Shown here: positions 6,431 through 13,670 of the stretch, piece after piece | How positions within the stretch are numbered: position 1 is the stretch's first letter | How the letters are laid out: every line of letters begins with the position of its first letter | Assembly: GCA_028284845.1 (NCBI GenBank) | Contig: JANQQY010000523.1 | Coordinates: 1 to 17,886, forward strand | Length of the DNA: 17,886 nt | Source: Spirochaetales bacterium | GTDB lineage: Bacteria; Spirochaetota; Spirochaetia; DSM-27196; SLST01 | Reading direction: 5' to 3' | Notes under the pieces: model-generated | Databases searched by the model: none | What the model was told of the DNA's origin: nothing | What the model saw: only the letters and a program-made list of their open reading frames with translations | Program-made: the position numbers and the translations under genes

Positions 6431-7890
6431 CCAGAACCCGCCCGAACGTCCTGGTTGTCTGTGCCGATGAGCTTCGGCGCGACACCTTGGGATGCTATGG
6501 GCATCCGCAGGTGCAGAGCCCGAACATCGATCGCCTCGCAGCCCGAGGGACTCGATTCACTCGCGCGTATACCAACTCCCCCATCTGCGTGCCTGCGCGT
6601 GCCGTCCTCGCGACCGGCAGGTATGTCCACGAGACGGGCCACTGGGACAATGCCTTTCCGTACTGCGGCGTTCCTTCCTCGTGGGGACATGCTTTGCGAG
6701 ATGCCGGGTATCGGGTCGAGTCGATCGGGAAGCTCCACTATCGCCGGGCCGAGGATGACGACGGGTTCTCCCGGAAGAACGATGCGATGTATGTCGCGGA
6801 CGGAGTGGGCGAACTGGTCGGCGCGATTCGCGACGATGCCCCGCACAGGAACGGCAGGCGCGAGATCGAGCAGGCCCGGACAGGAGTATCCGACTATGTC
6901 CGCTACGACCGACGTATTGCGCAGCGGGCGGCCGAGTGGATCGCGGATGCGTCGCACGATCGGCGTGCCTGGGGACTCTTCGTCTCGTTCGCAAGCCCTC
7001 ATCCGCCGTTCATCGCGCCCCAGGAGTTCGTCGACCTCTACGACCCCCAACGCGTGCCGATGCCGGTAGCCTGGGACCCCGCTGATTGGCCCGATCACCC
7101 GGTCTCGCGACACTTCCGATCGTACTTCGGCTGGGACGCGGGATTCTCAGAGTCACAGATCCGGCGAGCCGTCGCCGTCTACTTCGGCCTCTGTTCGTTC
7201 ATCGATCATCAGGTGGGTGTCGTTCTCGACTCGCTCGAGGATTCAGGTCAGATCGACAACACACAGATTCTCTTTCTCTCCGATCACGGCGCCATGCTCG
7301 GAGCGAGGGGAGCGTTCGGGAAGTTCCAGTTCTACGAGGAGTCGGTAGGGATCCCGATGATCGTCGCCGGTCCGGGAGTGGAGCCTGCAGCGGTGTGCGA
7401 GACCCCCGTATCGCTCATCGATGTCCATCCCACGATCCTTGAGAGCTGCGGTATAGCCCGCGTCGATGTTCGCGGTCAGTCGCTCCGGGAGATCGCGGGT
7501 GGCGCGTCCGTCAACCGGACCGTACTCTCCGAGTACCATGCGGCCGGCAGTACGCGCGGAAGTTTTATGGTCTGTGATGGTCGCCACAAGTACATCCATC
7601 ACGTTGGCTTCGAGGATCAGCTCTTCGATCTGGAGAACGACCCGGAGGAACGCTCGGATCTGCTCGAGAATGCCGATGGAGGCGAGGAGGTCGATGCGGT
7701 CGCGGGGCGGATGCGGGAGGCACTCGCCGATCTGCTCAATCCTGATGAGGTCGATCAGCGTGCTCGTGACGATCAGGCCGCGCTCATCGAGCGACACGGT
7801 GGGCGAGACGCCGTGCTCGCCCGAGGACGAAAGAACTCTGCGATACCTGGGGAGGACGCTCGTGTGACCTTTGACACGGAGACTGGTTGA
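6427..7890 (+). CDS. Sulfatase (type I, formylglycine-dependent)
   Basis: A 487-residue alkaline-phosphatase-superfamily sulfatase. The N-terminus PNVLVVCADELRRDTLGCYGH gives the first metal site (Asp14). The maturation motif is C-V-P-A-R at residues 54-58, with Cys54 predicted to become formylglycine; the fourth position is Ala rather than the commoner Ser. Further active-site segments are IGKLHY (100-105), SPHPPF (190-195) and LSDHGAMLG (284-292, Asp286 and His287), plus Lys299 in GKFQFYEES. Length and layout recall choline-sulfatase-type enzymes. The protein begins directly at the catalytic strand with no signal peptide, so it would act in the cytoplasm and need a formylglycine-generating or anaerobic maturase encoded elsewhere. 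The ATGA overlap with the trehalase-like gene suggests the two act on the same glycoside. Converting a sulfate ester to alcohol plus sulfate is the family reaction; the substrate is unknown. Confidence 0.92.
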   Translation: MTRTRPNVLVVCADELRRDTLGCYGHPQVQSPNIDRLAARGTRFTRAYTNSPICVPARAVLATGRYVHETGHWDNAFPYCGVPSSWGHALRDAGYRVESIGKLHYRRAEDDDGFSRKNDAMYVADGVGELVGAIRDDAPHRNGRREIEQARTGVSDYVRYDRRIAQRAAEWIADASHDRRAWGLFVSFASPHPPFIAPQEFVDLYDPQRVPMPVAWDPADWPDHPVSRHFRSYFGWDAGFSESQIRRAVAVYFGLCSFIDHQVGVVLDSLEDSGQIDNTQILFLSDHGAMLGARGAFGKFQFYEESVGIPMIVAGPGVEPAAVCETPVSLIDVHPTILESCGIARVDVRGQSLREIAGGASVNRTVLSEYHAAGSTRGSFMVCDGRHKYIHHVGFEDQLFDLENDPEERSDLLENADGGEEVDAVAGRMREALADLLNPDEVDQRARDDQAALIERHGGRDAVLARGRKNSAIPGEDARVTFDTETG

Positions 7891-7990
7891 ACCATCGCCT
7901 GCGACCTTTTAGCCGCGGACCACAGAGATGCCGACTCGGAGCAGGATCCATATCCCGCGAAGTCACGCGTCCGATCGCGTCTACGTCGAT
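7891..7990. other. Convergent intergenic region between the sulfatase and GH9-like genes
   Basis: The 100 nt between two converging stops would be expected to hold terminators. I see only a weak inverted repeat, ACGCG-N6-CGCGT (7965-7980), with no adjacent run of T on either strand. No rho-independent terminator is convincing here. Confidence 0.3.
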
Positions 7991-9715
7991 CTACCCAAAC
8001 CGTCTCTTCTCACGCAGGGCGACCAGTCCCAATAGGTAGCCGGCGGAGTGAGGAATCCAATCCTCGTCGGTGTAGCGTAGCGGCTCGTCGGCCTCTTTGC
8101 TGGGCGGTACGACGAGTTGGAACTGAGGGTTCACGCAGAAACCGTTGGGGATCGTTCCCCGGATTCCGGTCCAGTTTCCCGTCGATCGGCGACCAATCCC
8201 GGAGATCTGACTGTACGGGACGGCCCGGTCCTCCGGGATCTCTTCCTTCCATGCCGAGGAGCCTTCAAAGCTCCTCTGTGTGATGCCGGCGTGAAGGCCG
8301 CAGATCCACTGAAGACTCGCCGTCATGATCTGTCGGAGCGACTCAGATGATGTCGCCGAGACCGAGCCCTCGAGGGCCCGGGCGAGCGATCCGGCCAGCG
8401 AAATGGTGGTGTTGAAGCCATGCCAAGGGCCGCAGAAGCTCATGAGGCCCACGCCGTCGAAGTAACCAATAGGGAGGATGCCGAAGGGGTTCGCCTCACA
8501 CGCCGGGATGAAGTAGCCCTCTGTGAACCGACGCATGCATTCGCGCCAGCGGGGCAGATCCGGGTGATCCGGGAACCAGCGGCAGAGGTCTGCGAGCGGG
8601 GCGATGTAGTGCGGCCACGTTGCGCCGGTGTCGTGTCCAAAGTGATGATGGGTGTTCGATTTTTCGGAGACCTGCTCGGATTCGAAGGTTCTGAAGTGTC
8701 CCCAGAGCACGGGGTCGCCGTTTGTGCCTCCCTCGGCATCGGACTCGCTGATCTGGCGTGCCATGACTTCGCGAGCGAGCCGAAAGGCGTGGCCCTTGAA
8801 TCGCACGTGCCCGCCGACGTAGAGCTCGACACATCCCCACAGCATCATGCAGAGGTCACGTGTCATGAACTCGTCCGGCACGACGAACTCTTCCGGGGTG
8901 CCGTGGTTGAGGTGTGAGAAGCCGTCCGGCCGGTGAGGCCTGGCCTCAAGGAGGAGGTAGTTCATGGCAGCAATTGCGCGTCCGCTGAGCTCTCGGGCCT
9001 GTTCGGGACGAATGTCGGCGAGCATACGCGCAGCGTAGGCGAACGCGACGGCGGACTGAGCGGTGTCGCCGGGGATGATGTCCATGTGGTTTGGGATCTC
9101 GTGAATCACTGCCCCGGATGGGGCCCCGGTTTGTCTGCCCGCGTCTTGCAGGATGGAGAGATAGTCGCAACCGTAAACCACTTGCTCCAGTAGTCGATCG
9201 GTTGTCTCACGGTCAAGCCAGCTCGCTCCGGAGTCCGCAACACGGCAGAGAGCAATAACCATCGTTGCGTGACTGTTTGCCTCTCTCCACTCGGCGCCGC
9301 AATCTCGCCAGCCAATACCATTCCTCGCGAGTCTGTGTCGTTCCTCCATCTGTTCGAGTGCCACCGGAAGCAGTGTCTGCTCCCAGAGGAGAAAATGACC
9401 CAGATGCACGCCCTCACTCGTGTACTGGATTGCCCCGTCTTTGCCGGCGACTTCAATGAGGTACTCGCCGGGTTCGTCCACTCCCGAGAAGTCGATGACC
9501 CACCAGTGGCTGTTCCAGGTCTCTCCCCAGTAGCGAACATCCCCTGAGACGACCATCTCGGCTGGTCGGCCCTCCTCGTTACCGTTGGTGGCGCGTCGCA
9601 CCGCGAACGTTGAACCGTCGCTGACGTGCGAGCGCGACGGACCGCGAATGATTGCACGCATGGGGTCTCCAATGTCGTAGCCAATCTGAGAGTAGAGCAG
9701 TCCATGAACGTTCAT
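7991..9715 (-). CDS. GH9-like (cellulase-fold) protein with N-terminal Ig-like domain
   Basis: A 574-residue protein. I chose the ATG at 9715, preceded on its strand by GAGGAGGCTCG, a strong ribosome binding site; the frame extends 31 codons further without similarity. Residues 1 to about 105 look like the Ig-like domain that precedes GH9 catalytic modules (YSQIGYDIGDPMRAIIRG at 8-25, ending GEYLIEVAGKDG). The helical barrel follows: GWRDCGAEWREANSH (135-149) aligns with the GH9 DAGDH motif, HHHFGHDTGATWPH is at 356-369, WICGLHAG at 470-477, and YTDEDWIPHSAGYLLGLVAL (548-567) aligns with the C-terminal box that supplies the acid (Glu551). The aspartate that normally acts as base in DAGD is Ala141. 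No signal peptide is visible, so it is probably cytoplasmic. It may act on oligosaccharides or be non-canonical. It is the last gene of the GntR-SDR-GH9 unit. Confidence 0.78.
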   Translation of the reverse strand: MNVHGLLYSQIGYDIGDPMRAIIRGPSRSHVSDGSTFAVRRATNGNEEGRPAEMVVSGDVRYWGETWNSHWWVIDFSGVDEPGEYLIEVAGKDGAIQYTSEGVHLGHFLLWEQTLLPVALEQMEERHRLARNGIGWRDCGAEWREANSHATMVIALCRVADSGASWLDRETTDRLLEQVVYGCDYLSILQDAGRQTGAPSGAVIHEIPNHMDIIPGDTAQSAVAFAYAARMLADIRPEQARELSGRAIAAMNYLLLEARPHRPDGFSHLNHGTPEEFVVPDEFMTRDLCMMLWGCVELYVGGHVRFKGHAFRLAREVMARQISESDAEGGTNGDPVLWGHFRTFESEQVSEKSNTHHHFGHDTGATWPHYIAPLADLCRWFPDHPDLPRWRECMRRFTEGYFIPACEANPFGILPIGYFDGVGLMSFCGPWHGFNTTISLAGSLARALEGSVSATSSESLRQIMTASLQWICGLHAGITQRSFEGSSAWKEEIPEDRAVPYSQISGIGRRSTGNWTGIRGTIPNGFCVNPQFQLVVPPSKEADEPLRYTDEDWIPHSAGYLLGLVALREKRRFG

Positions 9716-9730
9716 CGAGCCTCCTCGTAC

Positions 9731-9741
9731 GGGACGGTCCC
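9731..9741. repeat. Perfect 11-nt dyad between SDR and GH9-like genes
   Basis: GGGAC-G-GTCCC spans the SDR stop codon and the short gap before the GH9-like gene. It is too short and lacks a T run, so it is not a convincing terminator. It could be a small mRNA hairpin or chance. Confidence 0.25.
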
Positions 9742-10643
9742 TAGATGCTATAGCTTGAGAACCCGCCGTCGATCGGCAGGACGATACCAGTGACGAAGCT
9801 TGAGGCATTCGTGGTCAACCAGATCACGGCGCCAACCAACTCGTCCGGCTCCCCGTAACGTTCCATTGGCGTTGCGGCCAGTACGGCGCGGGCCCTGGCG
9901 GTCGGCTCTCCGGTCTTCTGGTCGATGTGAAGAAATCGGAGCTGCTCCGTCATGAAGAACCCAGGAGCGAGCGCGTTCACCCTGACGCCTACCCGAGCGA
10001 GGTGGACGGCGAGCCAGGCGGTCAGGTTCGCCACGGCGCCCTTGGCGGCGCTGTACGCTCCCACCTTGGTGAGCGGCGTGAGGGCGCTCATCGATGAAAT
10101 GTTCAGGATGGCGCCGGATCCCACGCGCGCCATTCTTCGACCAAAGATTCGTGAGGGGAGGACAGTGCCAAGGAAGTTGAGATCAAACACTCGCTCAAAT
10201 CCGGATACGGGGAGGTCAAAGAAGGTCGATCGGTCGCTCCCCCCTTCGGCGTCGGCCGCCGCCTCCGCAAGGAACTCGGCGGTCGCGAACTCCTCCGTAG
10301 TACTCCCTGAGGGGTGATTGCCGCCAGCGCCGTTGATGAGAACGGTCGCTTCGTTCCACCGATTCGCAATCTCGTCCGCTGCATCTGTGATCTCGGTCTC
10401 GTTGAGGACATCGCACCGGAGTCCGATCGCCTCGCACCCTTCCGAGCGGAGCGCAGCCGCGGCGCCTTCTGCTGCATCAGCATCGATATCAAGAAGTGCC
10501 ACGCGAGCGCCTCGCCGTGCGAGCTCTCGTGCCATCACACCGCAGAGCGCACCGGCGGCGCCTGTGATCGCGTAGACCGTTCCGCGCACATCAAAAAGGT
10601 CTCTCGTGGCCTCTGAATCTCGGCCACTGATTGTGTCACTCAT
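9741..10643 (-). CDS. SDR-family oxidoreductase, resembles SDR-type D-mannonate oxidoreductase
   Basis: A 300-residue classical short-chain dehydrogenase. The start is the ATG at 10643, with AAGGAG about 9 nt upstream; it overlaps the end of the GntR gene by 8 nt. Motifs are the cofactor loop TGAAGALCG (27-35), Asp52 in LLDID (favouring NAD), NGAGGNHP (104-111), ISSMSAL with the catalytic Ser (182-188), and YSAAK (197-201) with Tyr197 and Lys201. The AGGNHP phrase, followed by a roughly 30-residue insertion before DLNFLGT, is what I associate with SDR-type fructuronate/mannonate oxidoreductases (UxuB/YjmF of Bacillus). This makes a uronic-acid or aldonate ketoreductase plausible, though not proven. 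The GH9-like gene follows 25 nt downstream, so both are probably transcribed with the regulator. Confidence 0.87.
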   Translation of the reverse strand: MSDTISGRDSEATRDLFDVRGTVYAITGAAGALCGVMARELARRGARVALLDIDADAAEGAAAALRSEGCEAIGLRCDVLNETEITDAADEIANRWNEATVLINGAGGNHPSGSTTEEFATAEFLAEAAADAEGGSDRSTFFDLPVSGFERVFDLNFLGTVLPSRIFGRRMARVGSGAILNISSMSALTPLTKVGAYSAAKGAVANLTAWLAVHLARVGVRVNALAPGFFMTEQLRFLHIDQKTGEPTARARAVLAATPMERYGEPDELVGAVIWLTTNASSFVTGIVLPIDGGFSSYSI

Positions 10644-11469
10644 CGTCGGTCTCCTTCCAGAAATACCAGAGGCGTTCGTTCTCCTTCGCATCGCCCCGCG
10701 GCCCGAGCGAAGATTGGTTCTCGTCTCCGCTTGTTCGCAGTTGGTTGACGAACTCGTAGGTGTCACCGCGATAGATCGTCTCTTCATACCAGAGTGGGTC
10801 GCCAGATGTGAGATATCCCACGCCGGCGAGCTCAAGGACCGCGTTCGATTCGGGGATGCCCAGCATTGACGACTCCGCCTTCGTCAGAATTCGAGCACGA
10901 ATCCTCTGGGCCACGCCGGCAATCGACAGACCAAAGCTGTCGCTCAAGAGTGTGTAGAGTGAGCCCGCCGTCGCCACTTCCGAGAGTTCGGGGCACGGGG
11001 CCGCGCGCAGGACCCGGCGCTCAAAGATCACCGGGACATCATTGAGCAGTCTTAATCTCGACATCTCATGGACCTGGAGCGAGCCGTCGGCTTGGAGCAC
11101 AGCGGTTGCCTTCGTGCGCGACACGTTCTTCACTTCGTTCAGCGTGACCGTTCTAAACCGTGTCACTCGAGTCTCTGGCCGCATGCCGGCCTCGTCTGCC
11201 TTCTGGGTGAAGCTGATGAGCCTCCGGAGATTGACGCTCGGCTTGGCTGGGCGCACAAAGGTTCCAATCCCTGTTCGGAATTCGAGTGCGCCGTCGATCA
11301 CCAGGTTCGAAAGCGCCTTATTGGCGGTGGTTCTGCTGATGCCAAATCGTTCGCTGACCTGGCGCTCGGTCAGAAACTGATCGCCAACGTTGAACTCGGT
11401 GCGCATCAGCTCAACGAGCGCCTGGGCGACTTGCATGTAGAGCGGATCGCGAACGATCTCTCTTGTCAT
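10636..11469 (-). CDS. GntR-family transcriptional regulator, HutC/UTRA type
   Basis: A 277-residue DNA-binding regulator. I prefer the ATG at 11469: AAGGAAG lies 6 nt upstream, whereas the in-frame TTG at 11475 falls inside the spacer. The winged helix-turn-helix is at about residues 8-75 (LTERQVSERFGISRTTANKALSN, then the wing GTGIGTFVRP-like segment FRTGIGTFVRP). The UTRA ligand-binding domain occupies about 80-235, with HEMSRLRLLNDVPVIFERRV in its middle. The C-terminal stretch of about 35 residues (rich in D, E, G, S, ending in WYFWKETDDE) extends beyond the usual HutC length of about 240. HutC/UTRA proteins usually sense a small metabolite of the neighbouring pathway, often a sugar phosphate. 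It is divergent from the SDR-transaldolase-ALDH operon and lies upstream of its own SDR and GH9 genes, so it probably controls both directions. Confidence 0.93.
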   Translation of the reverse strand: MTREIVRDPLYMQVAQALVELMRTEFNVGDQFLTERQVSERFGISRTTANKALSNLVIDGALEFRTGIGTFVRPAKPSVNLRRLISFTQKADEAGMRPETRVTRFRTVTLNEVKNVSRTKATAVLQADGSLQVHEMSRLRLLNDVPVIFERRVLRAAPCPELSEVATAGSLYTLLSDSFGLSIAGVAQRIRARILTKAESSMLGIPESNAVLELAGVGYLTSGDPLWYEETIYRGDTYEFVNQLRTSGDENQSSLGPRGDAKENERLWYFWKETDDE

Positions 11470-11496
11470 TGCCAACTTCCTTCAGTTCCGGTACGA

Positions 11497-11519
11497 TAGC
11501 CAACCGGTGGCTAAGCCAC
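11497..11519. promoter_or_regulatory. Overlapping short dyads near the GntR start, candidate operator
   Basis: TAGCCA-ACCGG-TGGCTA (11497-11513) is a 6-bp perfect inverted repeat. It overlaps GTGGCT-A-AGCCAC (11507-11519), also a 6-bp perfect repeat. A further GGCTA follows at 11526-11530. The spacing, 28-50 nt upstream of the GntR start codon, fits autoregulation by the GntR protein. This is a pattern call only. Confidence 0.4.
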
Positions 11520-11575
11520 TGTATAGGCTACTGACCAACGGTAGATCTGAATTGCATTCTGGTCAAGGCGGCCTA

Positions 11576-11725
11576 AGTGTCACGAAGCCTGTTGGTCCGA
11601 CCGAAAGCAGGTCTTTTGGGCAGAACGAGCTGCGAAGGGCGGGAGTGCAAGTTGGAGGGTCGACCTGCGTATCTCTTGCGAACGTCGTGATCTATCCGAA
11701 ACGGACCAACAGGGTTCGTGACACT
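11576..11725. repeat. 24-bp near-perfect inverted repeat with 102-nt spacer
   Basis: The left arm is 11576-11599 (begins AGTGTCACGAA, ends GTTGGTCCG). The right arm is 11702-11725 (begins CGGACCAACAGG, ends TTCGTGACACT). They are reverse complements at 23 of 24 positions. Arm centres are 126 bp apart, close to twelve helical turns, and the right arm ends 4 nt before the AAGGAGG ribosome binding site of the SDR gene. It could be two operator copies facing each other, allowing a DNA loop, or a 5'-UTR stem. Confidence 0.75.
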
Positions 11726-11740
11726 ACCCAAGGAGGCGGC

Positions 11741-12535
11741 ATGGGACATCCGGCATTCTACCCTGGTCGACTCGCCGACCAAGTCATTCTCGTGACCGGC
11801 GGTCAAAAGGGAATCGGTCGGGGCGTCGCCGAACGCCTGGCGCTTGAAGGGGCGCACGTGATTGTCACGGGCCGAGATGAGCGAGCGGGACGAGAGACCG
11901 AGACCTACATTCGCGAATCGCTGGGTGCGTCCGGCAGCTGCGATTTCGTGCGTGCCGACAACGCCTCGCCTGATGACATTGCGAAGGCGGTGCAGGGCGT
12001 TCTTGATCTTCACGGGCGGATAGACGGACTCGTGAACAACGCCGCGACGATGCGCAGGGAGACGATCCTCACAACGACTCCTGAGTTTCTCGAGCAGGTC
12101 CTGCGGATCAACCTGGTCGGTGCCGTCGAGTACTGCCGCCTGGTTCTCGAACCGATGCTTGCGTCCGGGGCGGGCCGTATCGTGACCATCGGTTCGACTC
12201 ACGCAAAATCCGGGCTGGCCGAACTCTTCCCTTATTCGCTGTCGAAAGGCGCCCTCCTCACGCTGACCCATCACATCGCCCGAAACTACGGGTCACGCGG
12301 TATCCGCGCCAATTGGGTCACGGTCGGCTGGGTGAAGACTCCGGGTGAGATCGATGTCTGGGCCAGAAACGGAAACGATGAGGAGTGGATCGAAACCAAG
12401 GCTGCGGAGGTCGTGCCGCTGGGTCGGCTGCAGACTCCGGAGGAGATTGGCGCGACGGTCGCCTTCCTTTTCTCACCGGATGCGGATCAGATCACCGATA
12501 CCGAGATTGAAGTTGCTGGAGGATTGAGAGTATGA
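11741..12535 (+). CDS. SDR-family oxidoreductase
   Basis: A 264-residue classical short-chain dehydrogenase. The start is the ATG at 11741, preceded by AAGGAGGCGGC; the frame is open for 78 further codons upstream but without family similarity. Motifs are TGGQKGIG (19-26) for cofactor binding, NNAA (99-102), GSTHAKSG with the catalytic Ser (151-158), and PYSLSK (164-169) giving Tyr165 and Lys169. After the active site it has GWVKTPGE in place of the usual PGxxxT segment, then the typical C-terminus ITDTEIEVAGG. It is the first gene of a three-gene operon and is coupled by ATGA (12532-12535) to the transaldolase-like gene. It probably oxidises or reduces a sugar, polyol or sugar acid before the aldol step. 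The substrate is unknown. Confidence 0.88.
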   Translation: MGHPAFYPGRLADQVILVTGGQKGIGRGVAERLALEGAHVIVTGRDERAGRETETYIRESLGASGSCDFVRADNASPDDIAKAVQGVLDLHGRIDGLVNNAATMRRETILTTTPEFLEQVLRINLVGAVEYCRLVLEPMLASGAGRIVTIGSTHAKSGLAELFPYSLSKGALLTLTHHIARNYGSRGIRANWVTVGWVKTPGEIDVWARNGNDEEWIETKAAEVVPLGRLQTPEEIGATVAFLFSPDADQITDTEIEVAGGLRV

Positions 12536-13638
12536 GCAGTCAGCAGAGCCAACCGACCCAGGGGCCGCGTGGAGTCTCGCTCCACGAATCGGTGACCAAT
12601 CGATCAACCGATGTCTGGAATGACTCCTGCTCGGTCTCCGAACTCGAGTATGCCATTGGGAATGGCGCGGTTGGCGCGACCACCAACCCGGTCATTGTTG
12701 GTCAGGTCCTCGCACGCGAGTTCGGCGTCTGGGAGCCGCGGATTCGGTCGATGATCAAAGAGTTTGCAGAGGCTACCGAGGTCGACATCGCATGGAAGCT
12801 GATCGAAGAGATGGCCGTTACCGGCGCGCGGCTCCTCCTACCGATCTTTGAGCGCGAGGGGAAGAAGAAGGGCCGGCTGTCAATCCAGACCGATCCGACT
12901 CTCTACCGGAGCAGCGAGCGGATGATCGAACAGGCGGTCTATTTCGACACGCTTGCGCCGAACATGCAGGTGAAGATCCCGGCGACGCGGGCCGGCATTG
13001 CTGCAATCGAGGAGGCGACTGCACGCGGCGTCAACGTCAATGCCACCGTCTGTTTCTCCGTGTCTCAGTCGATTGCCGTTGCGGAGGCCGTGGAGCGAGG
13101 GCTTCAACGGCGTGAGGCCGACGGCTCGGATATCTCAACTATGTCGCCGGTCTGTACCATCATGGTTGGCCGCGTAGACGATTGGCTCAAGATCGTCTCC
13201 CAGAAGCACGACATCATCACCGAGCCCGAATACCTCGAGTGGGCGGGAGTTGCGGTGATGAAGCACGCCTACCAGATCTACCAGGAGTCCGGCTACCGAA
13301 CCCGATTGCTCGCGGCCGCCTACCGAAATCATCTTCATTGGTCACAGTTCGTTGGAGGCGACGTCGTTCTGACGATCCCACACCTCTGGCAGCGACGGTT
13401 CAACGGCTCAACGGTTGCTGTCCGGGACGCCATGAACGATCCAGTGCCGAACGGCTTGGTGGACGAGTTAAGCGCCAAGTACTCCGATTTTTGCAAGGCC
13501 TACGATGTGAATGGAATGATACCGGACGAGTTCGACTCGTACGGCGCTACGGTGAGGACGCTGCGCTCGTTCATAGGCGGGTACGCAGATCTTGTTGCAA
13601 CCATTCGCGATCTGATGATCCCCAATCCGGACGTCTGA
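12532..13638 (+). CDS. Transaldolase family protein
   Basis: A 368-residue protein with the transaldolase barrel. DVWNDSCS (27-34) holds the conserved Asp31, and GATTNPVIV (48-56) is the classic TNP box. GRLSIQTDPTLY (114-125) matches the family's GRVSxEVDP strand. QVKIPAT (146-152) places the Schiff-base lysine at Lys148. NVNATVCFSVSQ (169-180 region) and the helix AVAEAVERGL follow, again family-typical. It is longer than compact fructose-6-phosphate aldolases (about 220 residues) and comparable to full-length transaldolases. It starts by ATGA overlap with the SDR, and a semialdehyde dehydrogenase gene follows 32 nt downstream, so the aldehyde produced by C3-C4 cleavage may be the substrate of that enzyme. 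Whether it is an ordinary sedoheptulose transaldolase or a dedicated pathway enzyme is open, but the operon context favours the latter. Confidence 0.87.
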   Translation: MSSQQSQPTQGPRGVSLHESVTNRSTDVWNDSCSVSELEYAIGNGAVGATTNPVIVGQVLAREFGVWEPRIRSMIKEFAEATEVDIAWKLIEEMAVTGARLLLPIFEREGKKKGRLSIQTDPTLYRSSERMIEQAVYFDTLAPNMQVKIPATRAGIAAIEEATARGVNVNATVCFSVSQSIAVAEAVERGLQRREADGSDISTMSPVCTIMVGRVDDWLKIVSQKHDIITEPEYLEWAGVAVMKHAYQIYQESGYRTRLLAAAYRNHLHWSQFVGGDVVLTIPHLWQRRFNGSTVAVRDAMNDPVPNGLVDELSAKYSDFCKAYDVNGMIPDEFDSYGATVRTLRSFIGGYADLVATIRDLMIPNPDV

Positions 13639-13670
13639 GATGTCCGCGATCATCCTATGCAGGAGCTGAC

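Larger units (their letters stand above)
11470..11740. promoter_or_regulatory. Divergent regulatory region between the GntR gene and the SDR-transaldolase-ALDH operon
   Basis: These 271 nt lie between two divergent starts and should hold both promoters. The GntR-proximal end has overlapping short dyads (11497-11519). The other end has a 24-bp inverted repeat (11576-11599 and 11702-11725). Each start has a ribosome binding site: AAGGAAG for GntR and AAGGAGG (11730-11736) for the SDR. The frame of the SDR is open back to 11507, but I see no conserved sequence in that part and treat it as non-coding. I could not pick out a convincing -35/-10 pair. Confidence 0.65.

Noticed and set aside
7965..7980. 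Rho-independent terminator in the convergent gap
   Set aside because: Only a 5-bp stem, with no T run on either strand.
9716..9808. 31-codon extension of the GH9-like frame, which might have been a signal peptide
   Set aside because: It is Arg/Ser-rich without a hydrophobic core, overlaps the SDR gene, and a strong ribosome binding site lies directly before the ATG at 9715.
11507..11740. 78-codon extension of the SDR frame into the intergenic region
   Set aside because: No SDR similarity, it spans the inverted repeat, and AAGGAGG precedes the ATG at 11741.
13182..13670. 163-codon extension of the ALDH frame over the transaldolase gene
   Set aside because: The ALDH family starts at the NYIGNQW region after the ATG at 13671; the upstream part overlaps real transaldolase coding sequence in another frame.
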